Below are positions 8,800 to 17,115 of a DNA stretch of 64,000 nt, in pieces (position 1 is the stretch's first letter; each line of letters begins with the position of its first letter). Below the pieces are notes generated by a model that saw nothing but the letters and a program-made list of their open reading frames with translations, ran no database searches and was not told where the DNA came from. The position numbers and the translations under genes were made by a program. Origin of the DNA: Helcococcus ovis (GTDB lineage: Bacteria > Bacillota > Clostridia > Tissierellales > Peptoniphilaceae); NCBI RefSeq assembly GCF_004524775.2, contig NZ_CP119081.1:1116001-1180000 (forward strand). Reading direction: 5' to 3'.

Positions 8800-9630
8800 T
8801 TATTCAATTAATCTAAATACTTTATAATATTCTATTAATTTCTTTTTTATATTGTCTTTTATATTAAATATCAAAGATGGATAATCATTTACATTAGTTT
8901 TTTTATTAGCGTCAAATCCTGCATTAATCATATCTGAAAATAAATTTATTTTAGTTATTCCTCCCAAAACACATTTGTTTAAGTTATCATAACCTGTTGA
9001 GGATCCACCATGTAAAACTAAAGGTAAATCTATTTTTTTTCTAATTTCAGATAATCTTTGAAAATTAATTTTTGGAATACCTTTATATATTCCATGAGCT
9101 GTTCCTATTGAAATCGCTAGTGAATCAACATTTGTTTTTTTTACAAATTCAACTGCATCTTCAACATCAGTGTATATTGATTTTACTACTTTATAATTTT
9201 CTAAGTTATCATTTGCACCAACAAATCCGATTTCAGCTTCAACATCAACACCATATTTATGGGAATAATCAACAACTTCTTTTGTTATTTTTACATTATT
9301 TTCAAATGTTTCTGTTGAAGCATCAATCATTACTGAATTAAATCCTAAATCAATTGCTTTCTTTATATAATCTATATTTTGTCCGTGATCCAAATGCAAT
9401 ACTATTGGAGATGAAGCACTTTGCTGAATGTATTTTCCTATAAAAGCTGCATCTTCTAAAGACAACCACTCTTCATGAGCTTGTGCAAATGCTAATATCA
9501 AAGGAACATCATATTCTTCAGAAACTTCTAAATATGCTTTAGCCGTAAGTCCATCAATAAAATTTACCGCAGGTACCGCATAATTATTTTCTTGAGCATT
9601 TTTTAAAATTTCTCGAGATGATACTTTCAT
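8800..9630 (-). CDS. Class II (zinc) ketose-phosphate aldolase, FbaA/GatY/KbaY family
   Basis: A 276-residue class II aldolase that retro-aldol-cleaves a ketose phosphate to dihydroxyacetone phosphate and an aldehyde. The catalytic Asp81 and zinc ligand His82 lie in LHLDHG. Glu133 is in VEAEIG, and the other zinc ligands His179 (SIGTAHG) and His207 (VLHGGSS) are present. The family covers fructose-1,6-bisphosphate, tagatose-1,6-bisphosphate and other substrates, and the sequence alone does not choose. No hexose-phosphate kinase or polyol dehydrogenase accompanies it. A substrate that is cleavable straight after PTS uptake is therefore possible. Its ATG overlaps the IIB stop (ATGA). Confidence 0.88.
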   Translation of the reverse strand: MKVSSREILKNAQENNYAVPAVNFIDGLTAKAYLEVSEEYDVPLILAFAQAHEEWLSLEDAAFIGKYIQQSASSPIVLHLDHGQNIDYIKKAIDLGFNSVMIDASTETFENNVKITKEVVDYSHKYGVDVEAEIGFVGANDNLENYKVVKSIYTDVEDAVEFVKKTNVDSLAISIGTAHGIYKGIPKINFQRLSEIRKKIDLPLVLHGGSSTGYDNLNKCVLGGITKINLFSDMINAGFDANKKTNVNDYPSLIFNIKDNIKKKLIEYYKVFRLIE

Positions 9631-9917
9631 TTTTTATCTTCCAATTCTATTTTTAATTTATTCCACATTTCATCAACTCCAATATTTGTTAATAATGGAA
9701 GTCCAAATATTACTTTTTCTTTAATATTATCCGGAACTGTTGTTGTTGAAATTACAACATCATAATCATCTATATGATTAACTTCTTCCGCAACTTTTGA
9801 TTGGTAAATTTGTACATTATTTTCTAAATTATTATCTTTTAACCATTGTTTAACTTTACCTGCAACAACTGTAGAAGTTGCAATTCCTGAACCACACATA
9901 ATAAGTAATTTCTTCAT
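9627..9917 (-). CDS. PTS galactitol-type IIB component (GatB family)
   Basis: A 96-residue cytoplasmic phosphocarrier. The P-loop MCGSGIATST contains the phosphorylated Cys8, the standard IIB site. It takes phosphate from IIA and gives it to the sugar entering through IIC. It overlaps the aldolase gene by 4 bases (ATGA) and lies 25 bases after IIC. Galactitol-type refers to the family, not to a proven substrate. Confidence 0.88.
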   Translation of the reverse strand: MKKLLIMCGSGIATSTVVAGKVKQWLKDNNLENNVQIYQSKVAEEVNHIDDYDVVISTTTVPDNIKEKVIFGLPLLTNIGVDEMWNKLKIELEDKK

Positions 9918-9942
9918 TTATACTCAACTCCTCATTTTAATT

Positions 9943-11268
9943 TTATTTTTTATTTTTAACTTTATTTACATAATATAGCCCAATTAAACTGACAACTAAA
10001 ATTATACTTATCATTATCCATGGCATATATTTCCCAGATAAAATAAATATTAAAGTTGGCCATAATCCACCTTCTGCCATAGCCGTTATTCTTTTATTTC
10101 CACCTAAGTCAAAATTAGCAGATTTTGCCGCCATAGTTACTAATGGAGCAGCCCAAGAAGTTATATATAATATTAGAGCCATATATATAGTTCCTCCAAC
10201 TACAGTACGAACAATATTTCCATTAAATACCGCTGCCATCAAACATACAACAAATGGTATTGTGGCTAAGTCCCCAAATGGTAATGTTGTATTTCCTGGT
10301 AAAATAACAGCTAAAAGAATTGTTATTGGCACTAATAGCAACGAACTTGATAGGACTGCTGGATGACCTACTGATAAGGCAGAATCCATTCCAATATTAA
10401 CTTCTCTTCCTGGAAATCGTTTTTGAACAAATGAATTTGCTGACTCCGAAATTGGTGACAACCCTTCCATTAAAAGCGAAACCATTCGAGGCATTAATAC
10501 CATTACAGCTGATGTCTTAATCCCTAATTGTAAAACTGCTCCAAAATCATATCCTGCTAAAATCCCCATTCCAAAACCTATTACCAATCCTACAACTGTA
10601 CTTTCACCAAATACCCCAAATCGTTTTTGAACCGACTCTGGGTCAGCTTCTATTTTATTAAAACCAGGAATTCTTTCAAATATCCAATTTAATGGTAATG
10701 CAAATAAAAACCCAGGTGCAGATGTTCCATGAGGAAATGTTATATTAGAAAATCCATAAAACTTTTTAATTCTAGGAGCTATAATATCAGCTAACAAATA
10801 TATCATTGTTAAATATGCAACTGTGGCATAAATTCCTAAAGCAAAATCTTTAGTTATTGCATAAACTAGAGATGCAACAAAAGCTGCATGCCAAAAGTTC
10901 CACATATCAACCATAAGCGTTTTTGTTAATCCTAAAAATAATAATATTATATTAAGCCCTATTCCTATAGGAATAGCTAAACTTCCCAAAACAGTTCCAT
11001 AAGAAATCGCAGCTGCTGCTGGCCATCCAACATCGATTGTCGTTAAATTTAATCCAAATATTTTTACCATTTTTTGAGCTGCTGGTCCTAAGCTACTACC
11101 CAATAAATCTATAACCATATTAAGTCCAACGAACCCAACCCCAACTATTATTCCAGATACAAATGCTTTTTTAGGTTTTGTTCCAAGTATGATTCCAAAT
11201 ATAAAAATCAGAATTGGTAACACTACTATAGCTCCCATATCAATAAATTTTTGAAAAAGTTCTAACAT
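9943..11268 (-). CDS. PTS galactitol-type IIC permease (GatC family)
   Basis: A 441-residue polytopic membrane protein with about ten hydrophobic segments, and the transport channel of the phosphotransferase system. It shows the GatC-family segment PISESANSFVQKRFPGRE and a HPAVLSSSLLLVP stretch. The frame can start at an ATG at 11292, but AAGGAGG sits right before the ATG at 11268, which I use. It lies 10 bases after the IIA stop, and the ribosome site overlaps that end. It imports and phosphorylates an unknown sugar or polyol for the aldolase and isomerase encoded downstream. Confidence 0.9.
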   Translation of the reverse strand: MLELFQKFIDMGAIVVLPILIFIFGIILGTKPKKAFVSGIIVGVGFVGLNMVIDLLGSSLGPAAQKMVKIFGLNLTTIDVGWPAAAAISYGTVLGSLAIPIGIGLNIILLFLGLTKTLMVDMWNFWHAAFVASLVYAITKDFALGIYATVAYLTMIYLLADIIAPRIKKFYGFSNITFPHGTSAPGFLFALPLNWIFERIPGFNKIEADPESVQKRFGVFGESTVVGLVIGFGMGILAGYDFGAVLQLGIKTSAVMVLMPRMVSLLMEGLSPISESANSFVQKRFPGREVNIGMDSALSVGHPAVLSSSLLLVPITILLAVILPGNTTLPFGDLATIPFVVCLMAAVFNGNIVRTVVGGTIYMALILYITSWAAPLVTMAAKSANFDLGGNKRITAMAEGGLWPTLIFILSGKYMPWIMISIILVVSLIGLYYVNKVKNKK

Positions 11269-11278
11269 TTTTACCTCC

Positions 11279-11746
11279 TTAATTAAATTCATACTCTTCT
11301 AATAACTTAATTAATTTTTTAATATTAACTTCTGAATCGTCAAATGAATACAATTTGTTCATTGTATCTTTATCCTGAACTAATTTCATTACCTTTTGTA
11401 AAATTTTTATATGTTGTTCACTATTTTTTAATGCCAACATAAAAATTATTTTTACATCGATTTCTTTATCAAGTGATGTCATTTCATAAAACTTTACCGG
11501 TTTTTCAAGTGTCATAATTGCAATTTGAGATTTGTTGACATGTTCGCTCTCTGTATGTGGCAAAGCAATACTATACCCCTCAAACTCTAGTCCAGTAGGA
11601 TATTTCATTTCACGATCTATTACAGCATTTTTAAATGATGACTTTACAATTTTTTCTTTTATAAGAGCATTTGATAAAACATTTAACACCTCCTTATTAT
11701 TTTTTATATTTTTAACTTTTAACTTTATAATTTTATGCTCAAACAT
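11279..11746 (-). CDS. PTS IIA component, fructose/mannitol/galactitol type (EIIA-2)
   Basis: A 155-residue phosphocarrier of the PTS_EIIA_2 family. The active-site His64 lies in ALPHTESEHV, the standard phosphorylation motif. It receives phosphate from HPr and passes it to the IIB encoded two genes downstream. The ribosome site GAGAGG precedes the ATG at 11746. It overlaps the end of the regulator gene by 8 bases. The order IIA-IIC-IIB places it in one operon. Confidence 0.9.
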   Translation of the reverse strand: MFEHKIIKLKVKNIKNNKEVLNVLSNALIKEKIVKSSFKNAVIDREMKYPTGLEFEGYSIALPHTESEHVNKSQIAIMTLEKPVKFYEMTSLDKEIDVKIIFMLALKNSEQHIKILQKVMKLVQDKDTMNKLYSFDDSEVNIKKLIKLLEEYEFN

Positions 11747-13679
11747 AATCCTCTCTCCAATTTATAAATGTTGATATTAATTCCTCTTTTGTTTTTGAGC
11801 TAGATATTTTATCAATAAAATTTCTATTTTCTATTTTTCTATATATATTAATCAAAATATCTTTGGTACTATTAATATCATGATCAGATATAGCAATCAA
11901 TAACACCACCTTTATTAAGTTTTTTCCCCATTCAATAGGTTTATCTAATGTAATAATTCCTAGCTGTGATCTGGCAACATGTTTGGGATCGCAATGCGGA
12001 ATTGAAATACCTGTATATACACTAGTACTCCCCATATTTTCTCTTTTTTTTATTGAATCTAAAAATTGAGAATCTTTTTGATTAAGCTTATTTGATATTT
12101 TAATTATTTCTTCAAAAACTTGTTCTTTATTTTTAGCTTTACTATTTAACAATATATTTTCTTCTAATAGTTCTCTAATTAAATTTTTATTTGTTTCTAT
12201 TTTTTCATTAGATTTTGTTAACCTATTTTTATCTAGATTATTATAAAATATACGAATATTTTTCACCTCTTCGTCAGTTATTACTGGACTAACTTCAAAT
12301 ATAGGTATTTTAAGATTATTTAATTTTACTGAAGAAACTATAAAATCAATATTATTAAATTTAATTTTATCTAAATCATCAAAATCTGCTTTTATTACTT
12401 TATCTGTTCCTAAAATTATCCTATTTAATTTACTAACAATTAATTCAGAAGTTGATATCCCATGTGGACATATTACTAATATATTTATAGATTTATGGAC
12501 TTTTTCCACAGCAATTTGAAAATGAATTGCTAAAAACGCCGCTTCATCATCTGTCATTTTTATATTAAATTCATCTGTTAACTCTCTAACAGATAGCCAT
12601 ATAACATTATACAAAACACTATATTGTTTCTTCACTTCTTCAACAACTGGATTGATAACAGAAATAGATTTTTTTAATCTAAATATCATTGGTCCCACGT
12701 GACTTATTAACATATCTTTTAAATGTTCATCTTGTGTTAAATCAATATCTAAAATATTTGATACTTTTTTTATCAATGCTATTACACTCTTATATAATCT
12801 TGAATTATATCCAATACTATTTATTTCAAATCCTACTGCTAATAATGTATAAGATAATGCTTCTATTTCTTGACTAGGAATTTCCTCTTTCAAATTTAAT
12901 ATTTTTGTCAAAATTTCTCGTGCATAAAAATATACCTCAAAATGATTAATATCAAAATTTAAACTAATTTTATAATCATATAGTATAAATCCTAATTCAA
13001 TCATATGTATTTGAACCAATAAGTCTATTAATAACGTATTGAAATATCTTTTACTAAGACTATAATTATATTTCCTTCCTAATTCATTTATTACATTCTT
13101 ACAATTATAAATAGTTTCTATGTTATAAAATCTTGATAAAGTTTTTATATCTTCAAAATTTGAATTATCTATTAATGCATATAAATATTCTTTAATGGTT
13201 TTTCTAATATTTACTTCATCACCGGTTACATAAAATCTTCCATTTTCTTTTTCTAAATATATTTTTTTTGATATTAAATATTTTTCAAATTTTTTAATAT
13301 CTCTCCTTGCTGACCCTTCACTTAGATATGCATTATCCTCATAATCAAAAACATTTAATTTTTTCCTATTTAGTAAAATTTCCTTAAATAAATATTCTTC
13401 TCTAAACTCAATTGATTTGTTATCATTATTTTTGTTAAAATCTAAATTTGATAAAATTGAAAATAATTTTTTTATCTGATATTTATCATTTATTTTAATT
13501 CCTTTTCGTGGCAATTTTTCTATTTTTATATCATATTGTTTAATATATTCATTTATTTTATCAATATCTTTATAAATTGTTTTAGTCGAAACTCCAAATA
13601 TTTCTGACATACTTTTAGCTGTTATATACTCATCTTTTAATTTAATTGTTTGTAAAATCATAATTTGCCTTTTATTCAA
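11739..13679 (-). CDS. PRD-containing transcriptional activator/antiterminator (BglG/MtlR/LicR type)
   Basis: A ~646-residue regulator of the PTS operon. An N-terminal winged HTH (about residues 1-55) is followed by a second HTH-like region. Two PRD domains come next with candidate phosphorylated histidines: His225 in the first, His327 and His386 in the second. Then comes a IIB-like domain (Cys404 in VICPHGIST) and a C-terminal EIIA-2 domain (His562 in SIPHCDPKH). Such proteins are DNA-binding activators whose activity is set by PTS phosphorylation. The open frame reaches a TTG at 13700, but GAGGGGGTG lies just before a TTG at 13679, which I choose. It is the first gene of the operon, so it is probably self-regulated. 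Confidence 0.9.
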   Translation of the reverse strand: MNKRQIMILQTIKLKDEYITAKSMSEIFGVSTKTIYKDIDKINEYIKQYDIKIEKLPRKGIKINDKYQIKKLFSILSNLDFNKNNDNKSIEFREEYLFKEILLNRKKLNVFDYEDNAYLSEGSARRDIKKFEKYLISKKIYLEKENGRFYVTGDEVNIRKTIKEYLYALIDNSNFEDIKTLSRFYNIETIYNCKNVINELGRKYNYSLSKRYFNTLLIDLLVQIHMIELGFILYDYKISLNFDINHFEVYFYAREILTKILNLKEEIPSQEIEALSYTLLAVGFEINSIGYNSRLYKSVIALIKKVSNILDIDLTQDEHLKDMLISHVGPMIFRLKKSISVINPVVEEVKKQYSVLYNVIWLSVRELTDEFNIKMTDDEAAFLAIHFQIAVEKVHKSINILVICPHGISTSELIVSKLNRIILGTDKVIKADFDDLDKIKFNNIDFIVSSVKLNNLKIPIFEVSPVITDEEVKNIRIFYNNLDKNRLTKSNEKIETNKNLIRELLEENILLNSKAKNKEQVFEEIIKISNKLNQKDSQFLDSIKKRENMGSTSVYTGISIPHCDPKHVARSQLGIITLDKPIEWGKNLIKVVLLIAISDHDINSTKDILINIYRKIENRNFIDKISSSKTKEELISTFINWREDYV

Positions 13680-13833
13680 AATTTCACCCCCTCTCTTCAA
13701 AAAATGAAAATGTTATCATCTTTAATTTTAGTATATATTAACTTATTTAATTATTAAAATCTATATATGTCTACATTAATCTGGAACTTATAAATTTTAA
13801 ATAATACACAAAATTATTTAAATATCTACAAAT

Positions 13834-13871
13834 AAAAAAAAAGAATTAGAAATTTTACTCTCTAATTCTCT
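13834..13871 (-). terminator. Terminator of the infC-rpmI-rplT operon
   Basis: On the minus strand AGAGAATTAGA pairs with TCTAATTCT and is followed by a run of about ten T. It lies ~80 bases after the rplT stop. A nearly identical stem recurs at 60070. Confidence 0.88.
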
Positions 13872-13951
13872 CAATATGCTACTTCAATTCTTCACAAAAC
13901 TACTTATCCCTTACAGGGTATTTTACAAAGAATCTAATATATTTAATTCAA

Positions 13952-14302
13952 TTAAGCATTTTTAGCTGTTTCAACTAATTTTGAAAATGCTTGAGGATCA
14001 TTAATAGCTATTTCTGATAACATTTTTCTATTGATATCGATATTAGCTTTCTTTAATCCACCCATAAATTTTGAATAGCTTAAACCATTTGCTCTTGAAG
14101 CTGCGTTGATTCTTGCAATCCATAATTGTCTAAAATCTCTTTTTCTATTTTTTCTACCAATATAAGCATATTGTAATGATTTCATTACTGCTTGTTTAGC
14201 TGTTCTGAATAATCTTGATTTTCCACCAAAGTATCCCTTAGCTAATTTTAAGTATTTTTTATGATTTTTCTTTGAATTTACTGCACGTTTTACTCTTGCC
14301 AT
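13952..14302 (-). CDS. rplT: Ribosomal protein bL20
   Basis: A 116-residue basic protein of normal bL20 length, with [15 protein letters not shown] at the start and [11 protein letters not shown] in the middle, both hallmark segments. It binds 23S rRNA early in large-subunit assembly. In many bacteria it also represses its own operon by binding the infC leader. It is the third gene of infC-rpmI-rplT, 10 bases after rpmI. The leader upstream of infC has features that fit such control. Confidence 0.98.
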   Translation of the reverse strand: MARVKRAVNSKKNHKKYLKLAKGYFGGKSRLFRTAKQAVMKSLQYAYIGRKNRKRDFRQLWIARINAASRANGLSYSKFMGGLKKANIDINRKMLSEIAINDPQAFSKLVETAKNA

Positions 14303-14312
14303 CTTTTACCTC

Positions 14313-14504
14313 CTAAGGAATCATTTGTCCAATTCTCTTCATATCTGCACTACTTACCAATGTAGATTTTCTTAAGTTTCTAATTCTTTTTGGTGATTTT
14401 TTTGCTGTGATATGACTCTTATAAGCTTTAAATCTCTTTAATTTTCCCGATCCAGTTCTCTTAAATCTTTTTGCTGAACCTCTATGTGTTTTCATTTTTG
14501 GCAT
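14313..14504 (-). CDS. rpmI: Ribosomal protein bL35
   Basis: A 63-residue, very basic protein ([20 protein letters not shown]) matching bL35 in length and sequence. It is a component of the large ribosomal subunit. It lies 13 bases after infC and 10 bases before rplT in the conserved infC-rpmI-rplT order. The start ATG follows AGGAGG. Confidence 0.98.
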   Translation of the reverse strand: MPKMKTHRGSAKRFKRTGSGKLKRFKAYKSHITAKKSPKRIRNLRKSTLVSSADMKRIGQMIP

Positions 14505-14517
14505 ACAACGTTCCTCC

Positions 14518-15027
14518 TTATTCTGATTTTGGTTCTATTATCATCTGCATGCTACGGCCTTCCATTTTAGGTTTACTGGATATTTGAGCAATATCACTTA
14601 CTAGTTCGAAGAATTTATCCAATACTTCTTTACCTAAATCTTTGTGAGCCATTTCTCTTCCTCTAAATCTAATACTTACCTTAACTTTATCTTCTTTTTT
14701 TATGATTTTACTTGCATTTTTGGCTTTAATTTCTAAATCATGTTGTTGAATTGTTGGAGACAATCTTATCTCTTGAACGTTAACAGTTTTAGCATTCTTT
14801 TTAGCTTCTTTTTGTTTTTTTATTTGCTCATATTTGAATTTACTGTAATCCATAATTCTGCAAACTGGCGGATTTGCATTAGGTGATAATAACACCAAAT
14901 CTAATCCTTGTTCATCGGCTCTTTTTTGTGCATCTGCTGAAGTAAACATACCTAATTGTTCTCCATCAACATCTATTAATCTTACTTTTGGAAAACGAAT
15001 TTGATTGTTTATTTGAAGTTCTTTAAT
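14518..15027 (-). CDS. infC: Translation initiation factor IF-3 with an ATT (AUU) start codon
   Basis: IF-3 binds the 30S subunit and enforces start-codon choice. An ATG-based call begins at 14949 and loses the N-terminal end. The frame continues upstream with [20 protein letters not shown], the standard IF-3 N-terminal domain, back to an ATT codon at 15027-15025. AGGAGG lies 6 bases before that ATT, and no in-frame ATG, GTG or TTG fits. The full protein has 169 residues: an N-domain (~1-80) and a C-domain with [18 protein letters not shown] starts on infC are known from other bacteria and let IF-3 limit its own translation. The PKSE ending is normal. Confidence 0.93.
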   Translation of the reverse strand: MKELQINNQIRFPKVRLIDVDGEQLGMFTSADAQKRADEQGLDLVLLSPNANPPVCRIMDYSKFKYEQIKKQKEAKKNAKTVNVQEIRLSPTIQQHDLEIKAKNASKIIKKEDKVKVSIRFRGREMAHKDLGKEVLDKFFELVSDIAQISSKPKMEGRSMQMIIEPKSE

Positions 15028-15172
15028 AACATACCTCCTAAAGTATATAAGTTTTAATTTAAAATAAAAATAGTAGCTTAGAGATACCTACGCTACTACA
15101 TTAACAATCATTAATTTAGTTTAACCCAATTCGCAATACGATTAGGTGAGAGTAGGCACTCTTCTTCATTAC
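15028..15172 (-). promoter_or_regulatory. infC leader with attenuator hairpin (L20-leader-like)
   Basis: The transcript before infC is ~145 nt. It contains a hairpin at 15071-15098 (TAGTAGC/GCTACTA arms) followed by TTTTTATTTT on the minus strand, a transcription terminator ahead of the gene. Upstream, GCCTAC near 15152-15157 can pair with GTAGG of the hairpin's left arm, an alternative antiterminator-like fold. L20-controlled attenuation of infC is known in Bacillus; here it is inferred from structure. Confidence 0.65.
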
Positions 15173-15178
15173 TAAACA

Positions 15179-15207
15179 AGTATACAACAATTCAAGACAA
15201 ATGTCAA
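15179..15207 (-). promoter_or_regulatory. Promoter of infC-rpmI-rplT
   Basis: On the minus strand TTGACA (15207-15202), a 17-base spacer and TATACT (15184-15179) form a near-consensus sigma-A promoter. Its -35 abuts the thrS stop codon. Confidence 0.8.
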
Positions 15208-17115
15208 TTATTTTCTTTGTTCAAAATCTTCAACCATTTGATTTAAGAATTTATCTAAATCAATATCAACTGATTTTGTTTCTCCATATTTTCTAACTGA
15301 TATAGTGTTATTTTTTAATTCATTATCACCAATTACTAATTGATATGGAACTTTAGATGTTTGAGAGTCTCTTATTTTCTTACCCATTGATTCATTTCTA
15401 TCATCAAATTGAACTCTTAGTCCTTTTTCCAAGAATCTATTATATATTTCCTTTACTTTTTCCCCATGAACATCTAAACTTACAGGAATAAATGTTGCAT
15501 GTACTGGGGCTAACCATAGTGGAAAATGTCCAGCATAATGTTCTATTAAAATACCGATAAATCTTTCTAATGACCCATATAATGCTCTGTGAACCATAAC
15601 TGGTCTTACCTTTTCTCCATGTTCATCAACATAATGAATATCAAATCTTTCAGGCATTTGGAAATCTAATTGAACTGTACCACATTGCCAAGCTCTCTTT
15701 AACGAGTCAAATAATTGAATATCAATTTTCGGTCCATAGAATGCTCCATCTCCCTCATTTAATTCATAAGGTAGGTTCAATTCTTCTACAGTAGATATTA
15801 ACGCTTGTTCTGCTACATCCCAAACTTCAGGATCTCCCATGAAATCTTCTGGTCTTGTTGAAATGAATACTTTATATTCAAATCCAAATTTTGTATAAAT
15901 TTCATCAGCTAATTTCATAATATTTTTAATTTCTATTTTAATTTGCTCTTTTGTCACAAATAAGTGAGCATCATCTTGTGTAAATGCTCTTACTCTAAAT
16001 AATCCATGTAGCGCACCTGATAATTCATGTCTATGAACATGTCCTAATTCTGATAATCTAATTGGTAAATCTCTATATGAATGAGGTTGTGATTTATAAA
16101 CTAAAATCGCTCCTGGACAGTTCATTGGTTTTATTGCATAATTTTCATCATCAATCTTTGTAAAATACATATTGTCTTTATAATGATCCCAGTGTCCAGA
16201 TCTGTGCCATAATTCTTCATTTAAAATCATTGGTGTTTGAATTTGACCATACCCTGCCCTATCCATTAATGATTTTAAATACCTTTCCAGGCTATTTTTT
16301 AATATCATACCGTTTGGTAGATAGAAAGGAAATCCTGGCCCCTCTTCAGAAATCATATACAAATTCATTTGCTTACCTAAGACTCTATGATCTCTTTTCT
16401 TTGCTTCCTCAATCATATTTAAATATTCATCTAGTTCTGATTGCTTCTTAAATGTTATACCATAAATTCTTTGAAGCATTTTATTATTAACATCACCTCT
16501 CCAATAAGCACCAGCAATAGATAATAATTTTACAGCTTTAATATCTTTGGTATTTAAAATATGTGCCCCTTTACACAAATCAGTAAAATCACCCAATTTA
16601 TATAATGAAAGTGGTGCATCTTCAGGTAAATCATTAATTAACTCTACCTTATATTTATCACCTTTTTCTTCAAAATATTTTAATGCATCTTCTCTTGTGA
16701 TCTCTTCTCTTATTACATTTTGCTTTTCTTTTGCAATTTTCAACATTTGTTCTTCAATTTTTTTCAAATCTTCAGGTGTAAATTGATGCTCACTATCTAT
16801 ATCATAATAAAATCCATTTTCAATAGCAGGTCCTATAGCAAATAACGTTCCCGGAAATAATTTTTGGATAGCTGCAGCCATTAAATGTGAAGAAGTATGC
16901 CAAAATAAATGCTTACCTTCTTTGGTATCATACTTAATGAAGTTAACTTCACTATCCTCACTTAATGTTTCCTGTAATCCCATTAAAGTGTTTTCATTTA
17001 CAATGGCACCCTCTACTGAACGTGCCAACCCTTCAGATATTGATTTTGCAATATCTAATAAACTTGTATTTTTTTCAAACTCTTTAATACTTCCATCTGG
17101 AAATTTAATTTTCAT
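15208..17115 (-). CDS. thrS: Threonine-tRNA ligase
   Basis: A 635-residue class II synthetase of full length that charges tRNA-Thr. It has an N-terminal TGS domain (1-60) and an editing/SAD domain with HTSSHLMAAA. The catalytic core has MNCPGAI, the motif-2 region ELSGALHGLFRVRAFTQDD and a C-terminal anticodon-binding domain. It overlaps hisS by 11 bases and is the second gene of hisS-thrS. In many Firmicutes thrS has its own T-box leader; here there is no leader at all because of the overlap. GGGGG precedes the ATG at 17115. Confidence 0.98.
   Translation of the reverse strand: MKIKFPDGSIKEFEKNTSLLDIAKSISEGLARSVEGAIVNENTLMGLQETLSEDSEVNFIKYDTKEGKHLFWHTSSHLMAAAIQKLFPGTLFAIGPAIENGFYYDIDSEHQFTPEDLKKIEEQMLKIAKEKQNVIREEITREDALKYFEEKGDKYKVELINDLPEDAPLSLYKLGDFTDLCKGAHILNTKDIKAVKLLSIAGAYWRGDVNNKMLQRIYGITFKKQSELDEYLNMIEEAKKRDHRVLGKQMNLYMISEEGPGFPFYLPNGMILKNSLERYLKSLMDRAGYGQIQTPMILNEELWHRSGHWDHYKDNMYFTKIDDENYAIKPMNCPGAILVYKSQPHSYRDLPIRLSELGHVHRHELSGALHGLFRVRAFTQDDAHLFVTKEQIKIEIKNIMKLADEIYTKFGFEYKVFISTRPEDFMGDPEVWDVAEQALISTVEELNLPYELNEGDGAFYGPKIDIQLFDSLKRAWQCGTVQLDFQMPERFDIHYVDEHGEKVRPVMVHRALYGSLERFIGILIEHYAGHFPLWLAPVHATFIPVSLDVHGEKVKEIYNRFLEKGLRVQFDDRNESMGKKIRDSQTSKVPYQLVIGDNELKNNTISVRKYGETKSVDIDLDKFLNQMVEDFEQRK

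Noticed and set aside
14518-14949. infC starting at the ATG at 14949
   Set aside because: This would remove the conserved IF-3 N-terminal domain and leaves the AGGAGG site unexplained; the ATT at 15027 fits both.
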